A stretch of DNA of 8,705 nt from JAWWPG01 sp038232255 (lineage in GTDB: Bacteria; Actinomycetota; Actinomycetes; Propionibacteriales; Nocardioidaceae). This document shows, piece after piece, positions 1-6,850 of this stretch. Within the stretch, counting starts at the first letter, position 1. Each line of letters begins with the position of its first letter. Location of the stretch: assembly GCA_038232255.1 (NCBI GenBank), contig JBBSIF010000111.1, positions 1 to 8,705 of the forward strand, in the 5' to 3' direction. The position numbers and the translations under genes were made by a program. The notes beneath the pieces are model-generated. The model was given only the letters and a program-made list of their open reading frames with translations. It ran no database searches and was not told the DNA's origin.

Positions 1-145
1 ACGCGGCTGCTGAGCACCATGCCCGCCTGAGCCATTCACCCTCCGTACGACGTACCGCGGCTCTGGAGAACCACATCGAAACCTTAGTCGACGTCACGCT
101 CCCCGGCCGCTGCGCTCGCGTTGGTCAGCCGTTTCAGCGGCGTCC

Positions 146-151
146 TAGGGT
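146..151 (+). promoter_or_regulatory. Candidate -10 element (TAGGGT) for the ATPase-VWA operon
   Basis: The hexamer TAGGGT fits the actinobacterial TANNNT -10 pattern. It ends 7 bases before the ATG at 159, so transcription could start at or next to the start codon and give a leaderless mRNA. A loose -35 candidate, TTGGTC, lies at 121-126, with a long 19-base spacer. The AGGG inside the same hexamer (147-150) could instead act as a weak Shine-Dalgarno, 8 bases from the ATG, if transcription starts further upstream. The sequence alone cannot decide between the two. Confidence 0.35.
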
Positions 152-158
152 TGACGCC

Positions 159-1541
159 ATGACGCAGCCCGCCACCCTCGGTGCCCTCAGGAACAGCGGC
201 TATGCGAGCCGCACGGTCAAGGAGGAGATTCGGCTGAACCTGGTCGATTCGTTGCGCAGCGGCGAGACCGCGTTCCCGGGCGTCCTGGGCTTCGACGACA
301 CGGTTCTGCCGCAGCTGGAGAGCGCGCTGCTCGCCGGCCACGACCTTGTCCTCCTCGGGGAGCGCGGCCAGGGCAAGAGCCGCCTCATGCGGACGCTCGC
401 TGCGCTGCTCGACGAGTGGAGCCCGGCGGTGGAGGGGTGCGAGATCCACGACGACCCGTGCGCCCCCGCCTGCGTGCGGTGCCGGCGGCTCAGCGCGGAG
501 CTCGGCGACGACCTGCCGGTGACGTGGCGCCACCGCGACGAGCGGTACACCGAGAAGCTCGCCACTCCCGACACGAGCGTCGGCGACCTGGTGGGCGACG
601 TCGACCCCGTCAAGGTCGCGGAGGGCCGCACGCTGGGCGACCCCGAGACGATCCACTACGGCCTGCTGCCTCGCGCCAACCGCGGGGTCTTCGGGCTGAA
701 CGAGCTGCCCGACCTCGCGGAGCGGATCCAGGTGGCGATGTTCAACGTGCTCGAGGAGCGCGACATCCAGGTGCGCGGCTACTCGCTGCGCCTGCCGCTC
801 GACGTGCTCGTCGTCGCCACCGCCAACCCCGAGGACTACACCAACAGAGGGCGCATCATCACTCCGTTGAAGGACCGGTTCGGGGCAGAGATCCGGACCC
901 ACTACCCGCTGGAGGTCGCCGACGAGGTCGAGGTCATCGACCAGGAGGCCCAGCTCGTCGCTGCCGTCCCGGAGCATCTGCTCGAGATCCTGGCCCGGCT
1001 CACGCGAGGGCTTCGGATGAGCGCGTCGGTCGACCAGCGTTCCGGGGTGAGCGCCCGGTTCGCGATCGCAGCTGCGGAAGGCGTCAGCGGTTCGGCGCTG
1101 CGCCGCGGAGCGCGCACCGGCGAGGCCGAGCCAGTGGCCAGGGTGTGCGACGTGCAGAACGTTCTCCCCACCCTGCTGGGCAAGCTGGAGTTCGAGATGG
1201 GCGAGGAGGGTCGCGAGGTCGAGGTCGTGCAGCACCTGCTGCGTGTTGCGACGGTCGAGACGTTCCGCGAGCGCCTCGGCGGCCTGGACCTGTCCGGCTT
1301 CACGGAGCTGTTCGCCGAAGGCGGCACCGTCGAGACCGGAGAGCTGGTCGCCGCCGCCACCCTCCTCGAGCAGGTCGGCACGGTTCCGGGGCTGTCCAAG
1401 GTGCTCGACCGACTGGGTTCCGAGGACGACACTCGGCCCGGCGAGGTCGCCGCCGCGGTCGAGCTTGTCCTCGAGGGCCTGCATCTGACCCGTCGGATTG
1501 ACAAGGCAGCCGTCGACGGCCGCGCTGTTTACGGCGGCTGA
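159..1541 (+). CDS. MoxR / magnesium-chelatase-like AAA+ ATPase
   Basis: A 460-residue AAA+ ATPase of the MoxR/ChlI-like group. Such cytosolic ATPases are thought to remodel partner proteins or drive cofactor insertion, together with a VWA protein. Visible motifs are Walker A GERGQGKS (residues 67-74), a Walker B segment ending in LNE (180-182), sensor-1 ATAN (220-223), and a probable arginine finger in LKDR (R240). Between Walker A and Walker B is a cysteine set C94-x6-C101-x3-C105-x2-C108, spaced like a small zinc-binding loop. The C-terminal third (about 270-460) is helical and acidic and resembles a lid plus extension. The ATG at 159 is preceded by AGGG 8 bases upstream, though the mRNA may be leaderless. 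The frame stays open upstream to the window edge without a better start. The VWA gene follows after 2 bases. The family call is firm; the client protein is unknown. Confidence 0.92.
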   Translation: MTQPATLGALRNSGYASRTVKEEIRLNLVDSLRSGETAFPGVLGFDDTVLPQLESALLAGHDLVLLGERGQGKSRLMRTLAALLDEWSPAVEGCEIHDDPCAPACVRCRRLSAELGDDLPVTWRHRDERYTEKLATPDTSVGDLVGDVDPVKVAEGRTLGDPETIHYGLLPRANRGVFGLNELPDLAERIQVAMFNVLEERDIQVRGYSLRLPLDVLVVATANPEDYTNRGRIITPLKDRFGAEIRTHYPLEVADEVEVIDQEAQLVAAVPEHLLEILARLTRGLRMSASVDQRSGVSARFAIAAAEGVSGSALRRGARTGEAEPVARVCDVQNVLPTLLGKLEFEMGEEGREVEVVQHLLRVATVETFRERLGGLDLSGFTELFAEGGTVETGELVAAATLLEQVGTVPGLSKVLDRLGSEDDTRPGEVAAAVELVLEGLHLTRRIDKAAVDGRAVYGG

Positions 1542-1543
1542 CC

Positions 1544-3490
1544 GTGGCGGCAGGCAGGTTCCGGTACAGCCCGTGGAGCGGCGGGCCCGACCCGCTGGCG
1601 CCGCCGTACGACGTGCGGGCCGTGGTCGACCAGGTCGGCCGCGAGGTGCTGGCCGGAGGGTCGCTGCGCGAGGCGCTCCAGGACCTGATGCGGCGAGGCA
1701 GCGACGGCCACCGAGGCCTCGACGCGCTGCGCGACCTCGTCCGCCGGCGGCGTGCTGCTGCGCGCCGCCGCGGAGGCCTCGGGGGAACGCTCGACAAGGT
1801 CCGCGCCGCCCTCGACCAGGCGCTGGCGTCGGAACGGGACGCGCTCGCGAGCGAGGACACCGACTCGGCCCGGTGGAACGAGATGGAGCTCGCCACGCTG
1901 CCCGATGACGCGGCGGGGGCACTGCGAGCCCTGGCGGCCTACGACTGGCACTCGCCGCAGGCCCGCGCGACCTACGAGTCCATCCGGGAGATGCTGCAAC
2001 GGGAGGTGCTCGACGCGCAGTTCGCCGGCCTGCGGCAGGCGCTCGACTCCAGCGACCCGGACGCGATGGCGGCCGTCAAGGACATGCTGGCCGACCTGAA
2101 CGCGCTGCTCGCCGCGCACGCCAGAGGTGAGGACACGACCGACCGGTTCCGGGAGTTCATGGACAAGCACGGGGACATGTTCCCGGACAAGCCGGAGAAC
2201 GTGGACGAGCTCGTCGACTCCCTCGCGCGACGACAGGCTGCGGCCGACCGGATGATGGCGTCCCTGTCTCCAGAGCAGCGCGCCCAGCTGGGCCAGCTGA
2301 TGAGCGAGGCGCTCGCCGACCCCGATCTCGCCTCGCAGATGGCGCAGCTCTCCGACAACCTCCGGTCGTTGCGCCCGGGTGAGCAGCGCGGCCCGGTCCG
2401 CATGCGGGAAGGCGGCGTACCCCTCGGCTACAGCGACGCGGTCGAAGCCGTCGCCGAGCTCGCGGACCTCGAGGCGCTCGACAACCAGCTTGCCCAGGGC
2501 CATCCCGGTGCGACGCTCGACGACGTCGACGTGAACCTGCTCGAGGAGCACCTCGACGCACGCTCGGCGGCCGACTTCCGGGCGCTGCGCGAGCTCGAGC
2601 AGGAGCTGGAGCGGCAGGGTTTCGTGACGCGGAGCGACGACGGGCTGCGGCTGACACCGCGTGCGGTGCGACAGCTGGGTCAGACCGCACTGAAGCGGGT
2701 CTTCGCGCAGCTCGAGGCCGCCGGGGCGGGCGACCACGAGGACCACCGCACCGGCTCGGCGGACGAGCAGACCGGTCTGACGCGCGAATGGACGTTCGGC
2801 GATGAGCTGCCGATCGACGCCGTACGCACCGTCTCGAACGCCTTGCGGCGCGGCGCCGGCGTGCCGGCCCGGCTCCGCGTCGAGGACTTCGAGGTGAGCG
2901 AGACGGAGCGTCGGACCACCGCCGCCGTCGCCTTGTGCGTCGACCTCTCCTACTCGATGGTGCAGGAGGGCCGCTGGGGCCCGATGAAGCAGACCGCGCT
3001 CGCGCTCTCGCACCTCATATCGACGCGCTTTCGCTCCGACTTCCTCGAGGTCGTCGGGTTCGACAGGTACGCCCGACGGCTGTCGCCCGTGCAGCTGGCG
3101 CAGGTCGAGCCCGAGTGGGTGCAGGGCACGAACCTGCAGCACGCGCTGATGATCGCGGCCCGGCACCTGCGTCGCCATCCCGACGCCGAGCCGGTCGTCC
3201 TCGTGGTCACCGACGGTGAGCCGACGGCGCATCTGGAGGGCGACGGGACGGCGTCCTTCAGCTGGCCGCCGACGACGGCGACGCTGCGCGCCACGGTCAC
3301 GCAGGTCGACGAGCTGAGTCGCTACGGCGCGGCGCTCAACTTCTTCATGCTGGGCGACGACCCCGGTCTCGCCCGCTTCGTCGACGCTGTCGCGCGGCGA
3401 GCGGGTGGCCGGGTGCTCACTCCCGATGTGTCCCGGCTCGGCGAGTTCGTCGTCGCCGACTATCTCCAGGCCCGCCGGGGTCGCCGATAG
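1544..3490 (+). CDS. VWA domain protein with MIDAS, partner of the AAA+ ATPase
   Basis: A 648-residue protein whose C-terminal part (about 455-645) is a von Willebrand factor A domain. The MIDAS metal site is complete: DLSYS (D467, S469, S471), a threonine in GTN (T529), and the aspartate of VTDGEP (D557). The first 450 residues are charged and helical, start with a short Arg/Trp/Pro-rich segment, and match no enzyme I know. No signal peptide or membrane segment is evident, so it is probably cytosolic. It starts with GTG 2 bases after the ATPase stop, with only a weak GGCGG upstream, which suggests translational coupling. ATPase-VWA pairs resemble the ChlI/ChlD and MoxR/VWA arrangements, where the VWA protein binds the client and the ATPase supplies energy. 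The gene ends 12 bases from the convergent dioxygenase gene. The domain call is firm; the cellular role is open. Confidence 0.91.
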   Translation: MAAGRFRYSPWSGGPDPLAPPYDVRAVVDQVGREVLAGGSLREALQDLMRRGSDGHRGLDALRDLVRRRRAAARRRGGLGGTLDKVRAALDQALASERDALASEDTDSARWNEMELATLPDDAAGALRALAAYDWHSPQARATYESIREMLQREVLDAQFAGLRQALDSSDPDAMAAVKDMLADLNALLAAHARGEDTTDRFREFMDKHGDMFPDKPENVDELVDSLARRQAAADRMMASLSPEQRAQLGQLMSEALADPDLASQMAQLSDNLRSLRPGEQRGPVRMREGGVPLGYSDAVEAVAELADLEALDNQLAQGHPGATLDDVDVNLLEEHLDARSAADFRALRELEQELERQGFVTRSDDGLRLTPRAVRQLGQTALKRVFAQLEAAGAGDHEDHRTGSADEQTGLTREWTFGDELPIDAVRTVSNALRRGAGVPARLRVEDFEVSETERRTTAAVALCVDLSYSMVQEGRWGPMKQTALALSHLISTRFRSDFLEVVGFDRYARRLSPVQLAQVEPEWVQGTNLQHALMIAARHLRRHPDAEPVVLVVTDGEPTAHLEGDGTASFSWPPTTATLRATVTQVDELSRYGAALNFFMLGDDPGLARFVDAVARRAGGRVLTPDVSRLGEFVVADYLQARRGRR

Positions 3491-3491
3491 C

Positions 3492-3514
3492 GCCCAGGCT
3501 GCTCAGCCCCTGGC
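3492..3514. terminator. Short GC-rich hairpin between convergent genes
   Basis: GGCT (3497-3500) pairs with AGCC (3505-3508) around a four-base loop. CCA (3494-3496) pairs with TGG (3511-3513) across a two-base bulge. The structure spans the 12-bp gap between the VWA and dioxygenase stop codons and overlaps the dioxygenase stop. It could work as a bidirectional terminator, but it is short, bulged and lacks a T-tract. Confidence 0.35.
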
Positions 3515-4744
3515 GTCCGGGTCGGCTCCGCCTGATCGCGCCCAGGACCACGCGTAGGCACCGTCGTCAGCCGCCAGGCCGCCCTCCCCGAGCTCCAGCG
3601 GGCGGAACGTGTCGACCATCACCGCCAGCTCGTCGAAGTAGTGCACACCGATCGAGTTCTCGTAGGCCCCCGTCTGCGGGCCGTGCGCGTGCCCGCCGGG
3701 ATGGAGGCTGATCGAGCCCTTGCCGATGCCCGAACCCTTGCGGGCCTCGTAGTCGCCGTCGACGTAGAACATGACCTCGTCGCTGTCGACGTTCGAGTGG
3801 TAGTAGGGCACCGGGATCGACAGCGGGTGGTAGTCGACCTTGCGGGGGACGAAGTTGCAGATCACGAAGTTGTTGCCCTCGAACACCTGGTGCACGGGCG
3901 GCGGTTGGTGGACGCGGCCCGTGATCGGCTCGAAGTCGGAGACGTTGAACACGAACGGGTACAGGCAGCCGTCCCAGCCGACGACGTCGAACGGGTGGAA
4001 CGGGTAGGTGTAGGCGGTGCCGACGACCCCACTGGGTCCACTCCCCCGGTGCTTGATGAACACCTGGGTCTGCGCCGACGGGTCCTCCCCGATGTCGTCG
4101 GCCAGCAGAGGCCCGGCCGGGCACCGCAGGTCGCGCTCGCAGTACGGCGAGTGCTCGAGCAGCTGGCCGAAGCGAGACAGGTAGCGCTTCGGTGGGGCGA
4201 TGTGCGAGTTCGCCTCGATGCAGTAGACGCGAAGGGCCTCACCCTCGCCCGTCGGCACCCAGCGATGGGTGGTCGCCCGCGGGATCACGACGTAGTCGCC
4301 GGGCCTCACCTCGAGGCTCCCGAAGATCGTGTCGACGCGCGCGCTCCCCCGCTCCACGAACAGGCACTCGTCCCCGATGCCGTTGCGGTACAGCGGTGAG
4401 GCAGACCCCGCGACGACGTAGGAGATCCGCACGTCGCCGTTCGCGAGCACCAGCCTGCGGCCGGTCACCACGTCGACGTCACCCACGTCGTCGGGCTTGA
4501 AGAGGTCGTGCAGCTTGAGATGCAGGGGCTTCAGCGGGTGGTTCGGCCGGGTCGTGAGGTCGCCGGGCTCCCAGCTCTCGGCGTCGACGATCCGTGACGG
4601 CAGGTTGCGGTGGTACAGCAGGGACGAGTCGGAGGTGAAGCCCTCCTCGCCCATCAGCTCCTCGAACGCCAGCTCTCCGGACTCCAGCCGGTGCTGGGTG
4701 TGCCGCTTGTGCGGGACGAAGCCGCATGACAGGTAGTGCGCGAT
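3503..4744 (-). CDS. hmgA: Homogentisate 1,2-dioxygenase, apparent ATC start
   Basis: An iron(II) cupin dioxygenase that opens the ring of homogentisate to give maleylacetoacetate in tyrosine/phenylalanine breakdown. As drawn it has 413 residues. The N-terminus reads (M)AHYLSCGFVPHKRHTQHR, matching the conserved KRHTQ opening of bacterial homologues. Candidate iron ligands are H316 (PYYHSN), E323 (SDEVMF) and H354 (HAHGP), aligned with human H335, E341 and H371, with a one-residue insertion before the glutamate. The start is odd. The first in-frame ATG is at 4654 and would remove 30 conserved residues. No ATG, GTG or TTG lies between it and the in-frame stop at 4775-4777. A strong GAGGAGGT (4752-4759) sits 7 bases before ATC at 4742-4744, exactly where homologues begin. 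The gene is divergent from the 279-residue protein and fumarylacetoacetase genes, which supports the pathway call. It belongs to the shorter, divergent bacterial branch of the family, so a related ring-cleavage substrate is possible. Confidence 0.87.
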   Translation of the reverse strand: MAHYLSCGFVPHKRHTQHRLESGELAFEELMGEEGFTSDSSLLYHRNLPSRIVDAESWEPGDLTTRPNHPLKPLHLKLHDLFKPDDVGDVDVVTGRRLVLANGDVRISYVVAGSASPLYRNGIGDECLFVERGSARVDTIFGSLEVRPGDYVVIPRATTHRWVPTGEGEALRVYCIEANSHIAPPKRYLSRFGQLLEHSPYCERDLRCPAGPLLADDIGEDPSAQTQVFIKHRGSGPSGVVGTAYTYPFHPFDVVGWDGCLYPFVFNVSDFEPITGRVHQPPPVHQVFEGNNFVICNFVPRKVDYHPLSIPVPYYHSNVDSDEVMFYVDGDYEARKGSGIGKGSISLHPGGHAHGPQTGAYENSIGVHYFDELAVMVDTFRPLELGEGGLAADDGAYAWSWARSGGADPDARG

Positions 4745-4751
4745 GACCCCT

Positions 4752-4759
4752 ACCTCCTC
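4752..4759 (-). promoter_or_regulatory. Strong Shine-Dalgarno pointing to a non-standard start
   Basis: Read on the minus strand, GAGGAGGT is a near-perfect Shine-Dalgarno. A seven-base spacer separates it from ATC at 4742-4744, which occupies the initiator position of the dioxygenase. No standard start codon lies in frame within normal spacing, and the CTG at 4766-4768 lies upstream of this site. The next downstream CTG is 19 bases away, too far for this site. Confidence 0.75.
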
Positions 4760-4768
4760 GGATGCCAG

Positions 4769-4780
4769 ACCTGATCAGGT
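4769..4780. promoter_or_regulatory. Perfect 12-bp palindrome, likely operator
   Basis: ACCTGATCAGGT is its own reverse complement. It lies in the 54-bp gap between the divergent dioxygenase and 279-residue protein genes, directly upstream of the plus-strand -10 candidate at 4783-4788. On the minus strand it lies just downstream of the -10 candidate. An outer inverted repeat, GCCAGA (4764-4769) and TCTGGC (4793-4798), brackets the region. A dimeric repressor bound here could block both promoters. No regulator gene is present in the window, so its identity is unknown. Confidence 0.55.
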
Positions 4781-4782
4781 TT

Positions 4783-4789
4783 ACAGTAC
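4783..4789. promoter_or_regulatory. Overlapping divergent -10 elements (TACAGT / TACTGT)
   Basis: On the plus strand TACAGT (4783-4788) fits TANNNT and ends 10 bases before the GTG at 4799. No Shine-Dalgarno lies in between, which points to a leaderless or near-leaderless transcript for the 279-residue protein gene. On the minus strand the same bases read TACTGT, giving a -10 candidate for the dioxygenase with a leader of roughly 30 bases carrying its Shine-Dalgarno. No convincing -35 boxes are visible on either strand. Neither transcription start has been measured. Confidence 0.45.
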
Positions 4790-4798
4790 CGTTCTGGC

Positions 4799-5638
4799 GT
4801 GTCAACGCCTCCCCGAACGGTTTTCGCCGCCCTCGTCGACGACGCCGCGATGTTCCCGCCCGGGAACGCCAGTCCGGACGTCGCGCTCGCGGAGCACCTG
4901 CGCCACCGACGCTCCTGGTATGCCGATCTCATCGGCCCGCTGCTCGTGCCCGCCGGCGCGTTCGATGCGTTCACCGCGGCTCACCGGGCTGCGGGGAGCC
5001 CGGCGGTCACCGTCGTGCTCATCGGTTCGACGACGCTGCCGCCCGCGGTCCCGGACGCGGTCACCGTGGCCGGTTTCGAGGTGGCCGTGGCAGACGTGCC
5101 GCTCCCGCGAACCGGGGACGGCCTGACGCTGGCCGCTGAGGTCGCGACCGGCGCAGCAGCCGATCGTGTGCTGGCCGCGGTGGGCAAGGAGGCGGCAAGC
5201 GGCCGACGAGTCGTCGCCAAGCTGCGCACCGGCGGCGTGCAGCCGGCGGCCTTTCCGTCCGAGGAGTCCCTGGCCGGGGCCCTAGCGTCCGCGATCGACG
5301 TACGCGCGCCGCTGAAGCTGACGGCCGGTTTGCACCATGCCCTGCGCTACACCGACGCGCGGACCGGCTTCGAGCACCATGGGTTCCTGAACGTGCTGCT
5401 CGCCGTCGTCGACATCCTTGACGGAAGCGATGCGGGCACCGCCGCTGTCACGCTGGCGATCCGGGACCAGGGCCTCGTGCTGGCTCGGGTCGAGGAGCTG
5501 CCGGGCGAACGCCTGGTTGCGGCGCGGCGCTGGTTCGTCTCGTTCGGCTGCTGCGGCGTGCACGAGCCCGTCGCGGACCTCGCGCGGCTGGGGCTCGTGG
5601 CGGACGGCGTCGCCGCACCTCCGCCGGAGGAGGACTGA
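4799..5638 (+). CDS. Unrecognised protein encoded between homogentisate dioxygenase and fumarylacetoacetase
   Basis: A 279-residue, probably cytosolic protein with no signal peptide or membrane span. I do not recognise a named enzyme family. Conserved-looking blocks are DDAAMFPPGNASP (14-26), KLRTGG (141-146) followed by FPSEES, KLTAGLHH (173-180), EHHGFLN (192-198) and SFGCCGVHEP (248-257). Strands ending in lysine, repeated His pairs, a Cys pair (C251, C252) and alternating beta/alpha-type segments suggest an enzyme, perhaps a barrel fold; that is inference. It starts with GTG at 4799 without a Shine-Dalgarno, behind a -10 candidate, so it is likely leaderless. Its stop is 1 base from the fumarylacetoacetase start, indicating one operon. 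Because maleylacetoacetate isomerase is otherwise missing, this protein is a candidate for that step or for an accessory role. The gene is well supported; the function is not. Confidence 0.88.
   Translation: MSTPPRTVFAALVDDAAMFPPGNASPDVALAEHLRHRRSWYADLIGPLLVPAGAFDAFTAAHRAAGSPAVTVVLIGSTTLPPAVPDAVTVAGFEVAVADVPLPRTGDGLTLAAEVATGAAADRVLAAVGKEAASGRRVVAKLRTGGVQPAAFPSEESLAGALASAIDVRAPLKLTAGLHHALRYTDARTGFEHHGFLNVLLAVVDILDGSDAGTAAVTLAIRDQGLVLARVEELPGERLVAARRWFVSFGCCGVHEPVADLARLGLVADGVAAPPPEED
5626..5633 (+). promoter_or_regulatory. Shine-Dalgarno of fumarylacetoacetase inside the upstream gene
   Basis: GGAGGAGG lies in the last codons of the upstream gene and 6 bases before GTG at 5640. It fixes that GTG as the fumarylacetoacetase start, although the frame is open further upstream, and it implies translational coupling. 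Confidence 0.8.
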
Positions 5639-5639
5639 C

Positions 5640-6848
5640 GTGACCTGGCTCGACGTGCCGGCTGACCACCCGTTCGGTCTCGCGACCCTGCCCTACGGCG
5701 TGTTCACCACCGGCGGCGACCCCGCCACGGTTGGCGTCCGCTTCGGGGACCAGGTCCTCGCCCTGGCCGGTTGCGCCCGCGCCGACGGCTTCCCACTGAC
5801 CGACGACTTCGCCACCTCGTCGCTCAACGCGCTGATGGCTCGCGGCCCGCAGGCGTGGTCCGACGTGCGTCGGTGGGTGAGCGGGCTGCTGAGCGACGAC
5901 TCGCACCGCGACGTGGTGAGCGCCAACCTCCATCACGTCGACTCCGTGACGATGCGGCTGCCGTTCGAGGTGGCCGACTACGTGGACTTCTACGCCAGCG
6001 AGCAGCACGCCAGCAACGTCGGGCAGATCTTCCGGCCGGACGCACCGGACCTGCCGGCCAGCTGGAAGCATCTGCCGATCGGCTACCACGGGCGAGCGGG
6101 GACCGTGGTCGTGAGCGGCACCCCCGTCGTACGCCCGAAGGGGCAGCGCCGGCCCGAGCCCGGCGCTCCTCCTCCTTTCGGGCCGAGCCTGAAGCTCGAC
6201 CTCGAGTGCGAGGTGGGCTTCGTCGTGGGACCTGCCAGTGACCTCGGCTCCTCCGTACCACTCGCGCAGGCCCGCGAGCACATCTTCGGCGTCGTGCTCC
6301 TCAACGACTGGAGCGCCCGCGACATCCAGGCCTGGGAGTACGTCCCGCTCGGGCCGTTCCTCGGCAAGTCGTTCGCGACAAGCATCTCCAGCTGGGTCGT
6401 GCCGATGCTCGCACTCGAGTCCGCAGTCGTGGAACTGCCGCTGCAGGATCCGCCAGTGGCGGGCTACCTCGCCGGCCAGCAGGCGTTCGGCCTGGACCTG
6501 GACCTGGAGGTCGTCCTCAACCAGACGGTGATATCGAGGCCCCGCTACAAGACGATGTACTGGTCGCCTGCGCAGATGCTCGCGCACCTGACGGTCAACG
6601 GGGCAAGCCTGCGCACCGGTGACCTGTTCGCGTCCGGCACCGTGAGCGGGTCGAGCGCCGACACGTTCGGCAGCCTGCTCGAGATCGCCTGGAACGGGGA
6701 ACGCCCGCTCGTGCTGGACGATGGCGCTCGGCGCGGCTTCCTGCAGGACGGTGACACGGTCACCCTTCGCGGCACGGCGCCGGGGCCGAGAGACACGGTG
6801 GTGACCCTCGGAGAGGTCACCGGCACCGTGGTCGCTGCCCGGGGCTGA
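5640..6848 (+). CDS. fahA: Fumarylacetoacetase (fumarylacetoacetate hydrolase)
   Basis: Hydrolyses fumarylacetoacetate to fumarate and acetoacetate, the last step of homogentisate breakdown, in the cytosol. The protein has 402 residues, typical of the family. It opens with a small N-terminal domain (about 1-105, starting MTWLDVPADHPFGLATLPYG), followed by the FAH catalytic domain. Active-site residues known from mouse FAH appear at a constant offset of 10: metal ligands D116, E189, E191 and D223; catalytic H123; substrate contacts R132, Y149, Q230, Y234 and K243. T334 and E348 match mouse T350 and E364. Signature segments include FYASEQHASNVG and NDWSARDIQAWEYVPLGPF. The frame is open upstream, but the GTG at 5640 has a strong Shine-Dalgarno and matches the family N-terminus; it lies 1 base after the upstream stop. 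A strong hairpin follows the stop codon. The call is firm. Confidence 0.96.
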   Translation: MTWLDVPADHPFGLATLPYGVFTTGGDPATVGVRFGDQVLALAGCARADGFPLTDDFATSSLNALMARGPQAWSDVRRWVSGLLSDDSHRDVVSANLHHVDSVTMRLPFEVADYVDFYASEQHASNVGQIFRPDAPDLPASWKHLPIGYHGRAGTVVVSGTPVVRPKGQRRPEPGAPPPFGPSLKLDLECEVGFVVGPASDLGSSVPLAQAREHIFGVVLLNDWSARDIQAWEYVPLGPFLGKSFATSISSWVVPMLALESAVVELPLQDPPVAGYLAGQQAFGLDLDLEVVLNQTVISRPRYKTMYWSPAQMLAHLTVNGASLRTGDLFASGTVSGSSADTFGSLLEIAWNGERPLVLDDGARRGFLQDGDTVTLRGTAPGPRDTVVTLGEVTGTVVAARG

Positions 6849-6850
6849 CG

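Noticed and set aside
1..30. Possible C-terminal tail of an upstream plus-strand gene ending at TGA 28-30 (reads TRLLSTMPA).
   Set aside because: Nine codons with no recognisable motif; another frame is also open to the window edge. It cannot be told from chance.
45..55. Inverted repeat GTACG-A-CGTAC upstream of the ATPase operon.
   Set aside because: Short, about 100 bases from the start codon and not aligned with a promoter; could be chance in high-GC DNA.
84..1922. A 612-codon open frame on the minus strand opposite the ATPase and VWA genes.
   Set aside because: High GC content opens antisense frames. The plus strand carries clear AAA+ motifs, and the antisense protein shows only low-complexity Arg/Ala/Glu composition.
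1529..3232. A 567-codon minus-strand open frame opposite the VWA gene.
   Set aside because: Antisense shadow of a gene with an intact MIDAS motif; no recognisable domain.
5418..5639. N-terminal extension of fumarylacetoacetase from an upstream ATG in the same frame.
   Set aside because: It overlaps the 279-residue gene out of frame. The Shine-Dalgarno at 5626-5633 and the family N-terminus fix the start at GTG 5640.
5448..6587. A 379-codon minus-strand open frame opposite fumarylacetoacetase.
   Set aside because: Antisense shadow; the sense strand has a full set of FAH active-site residues.
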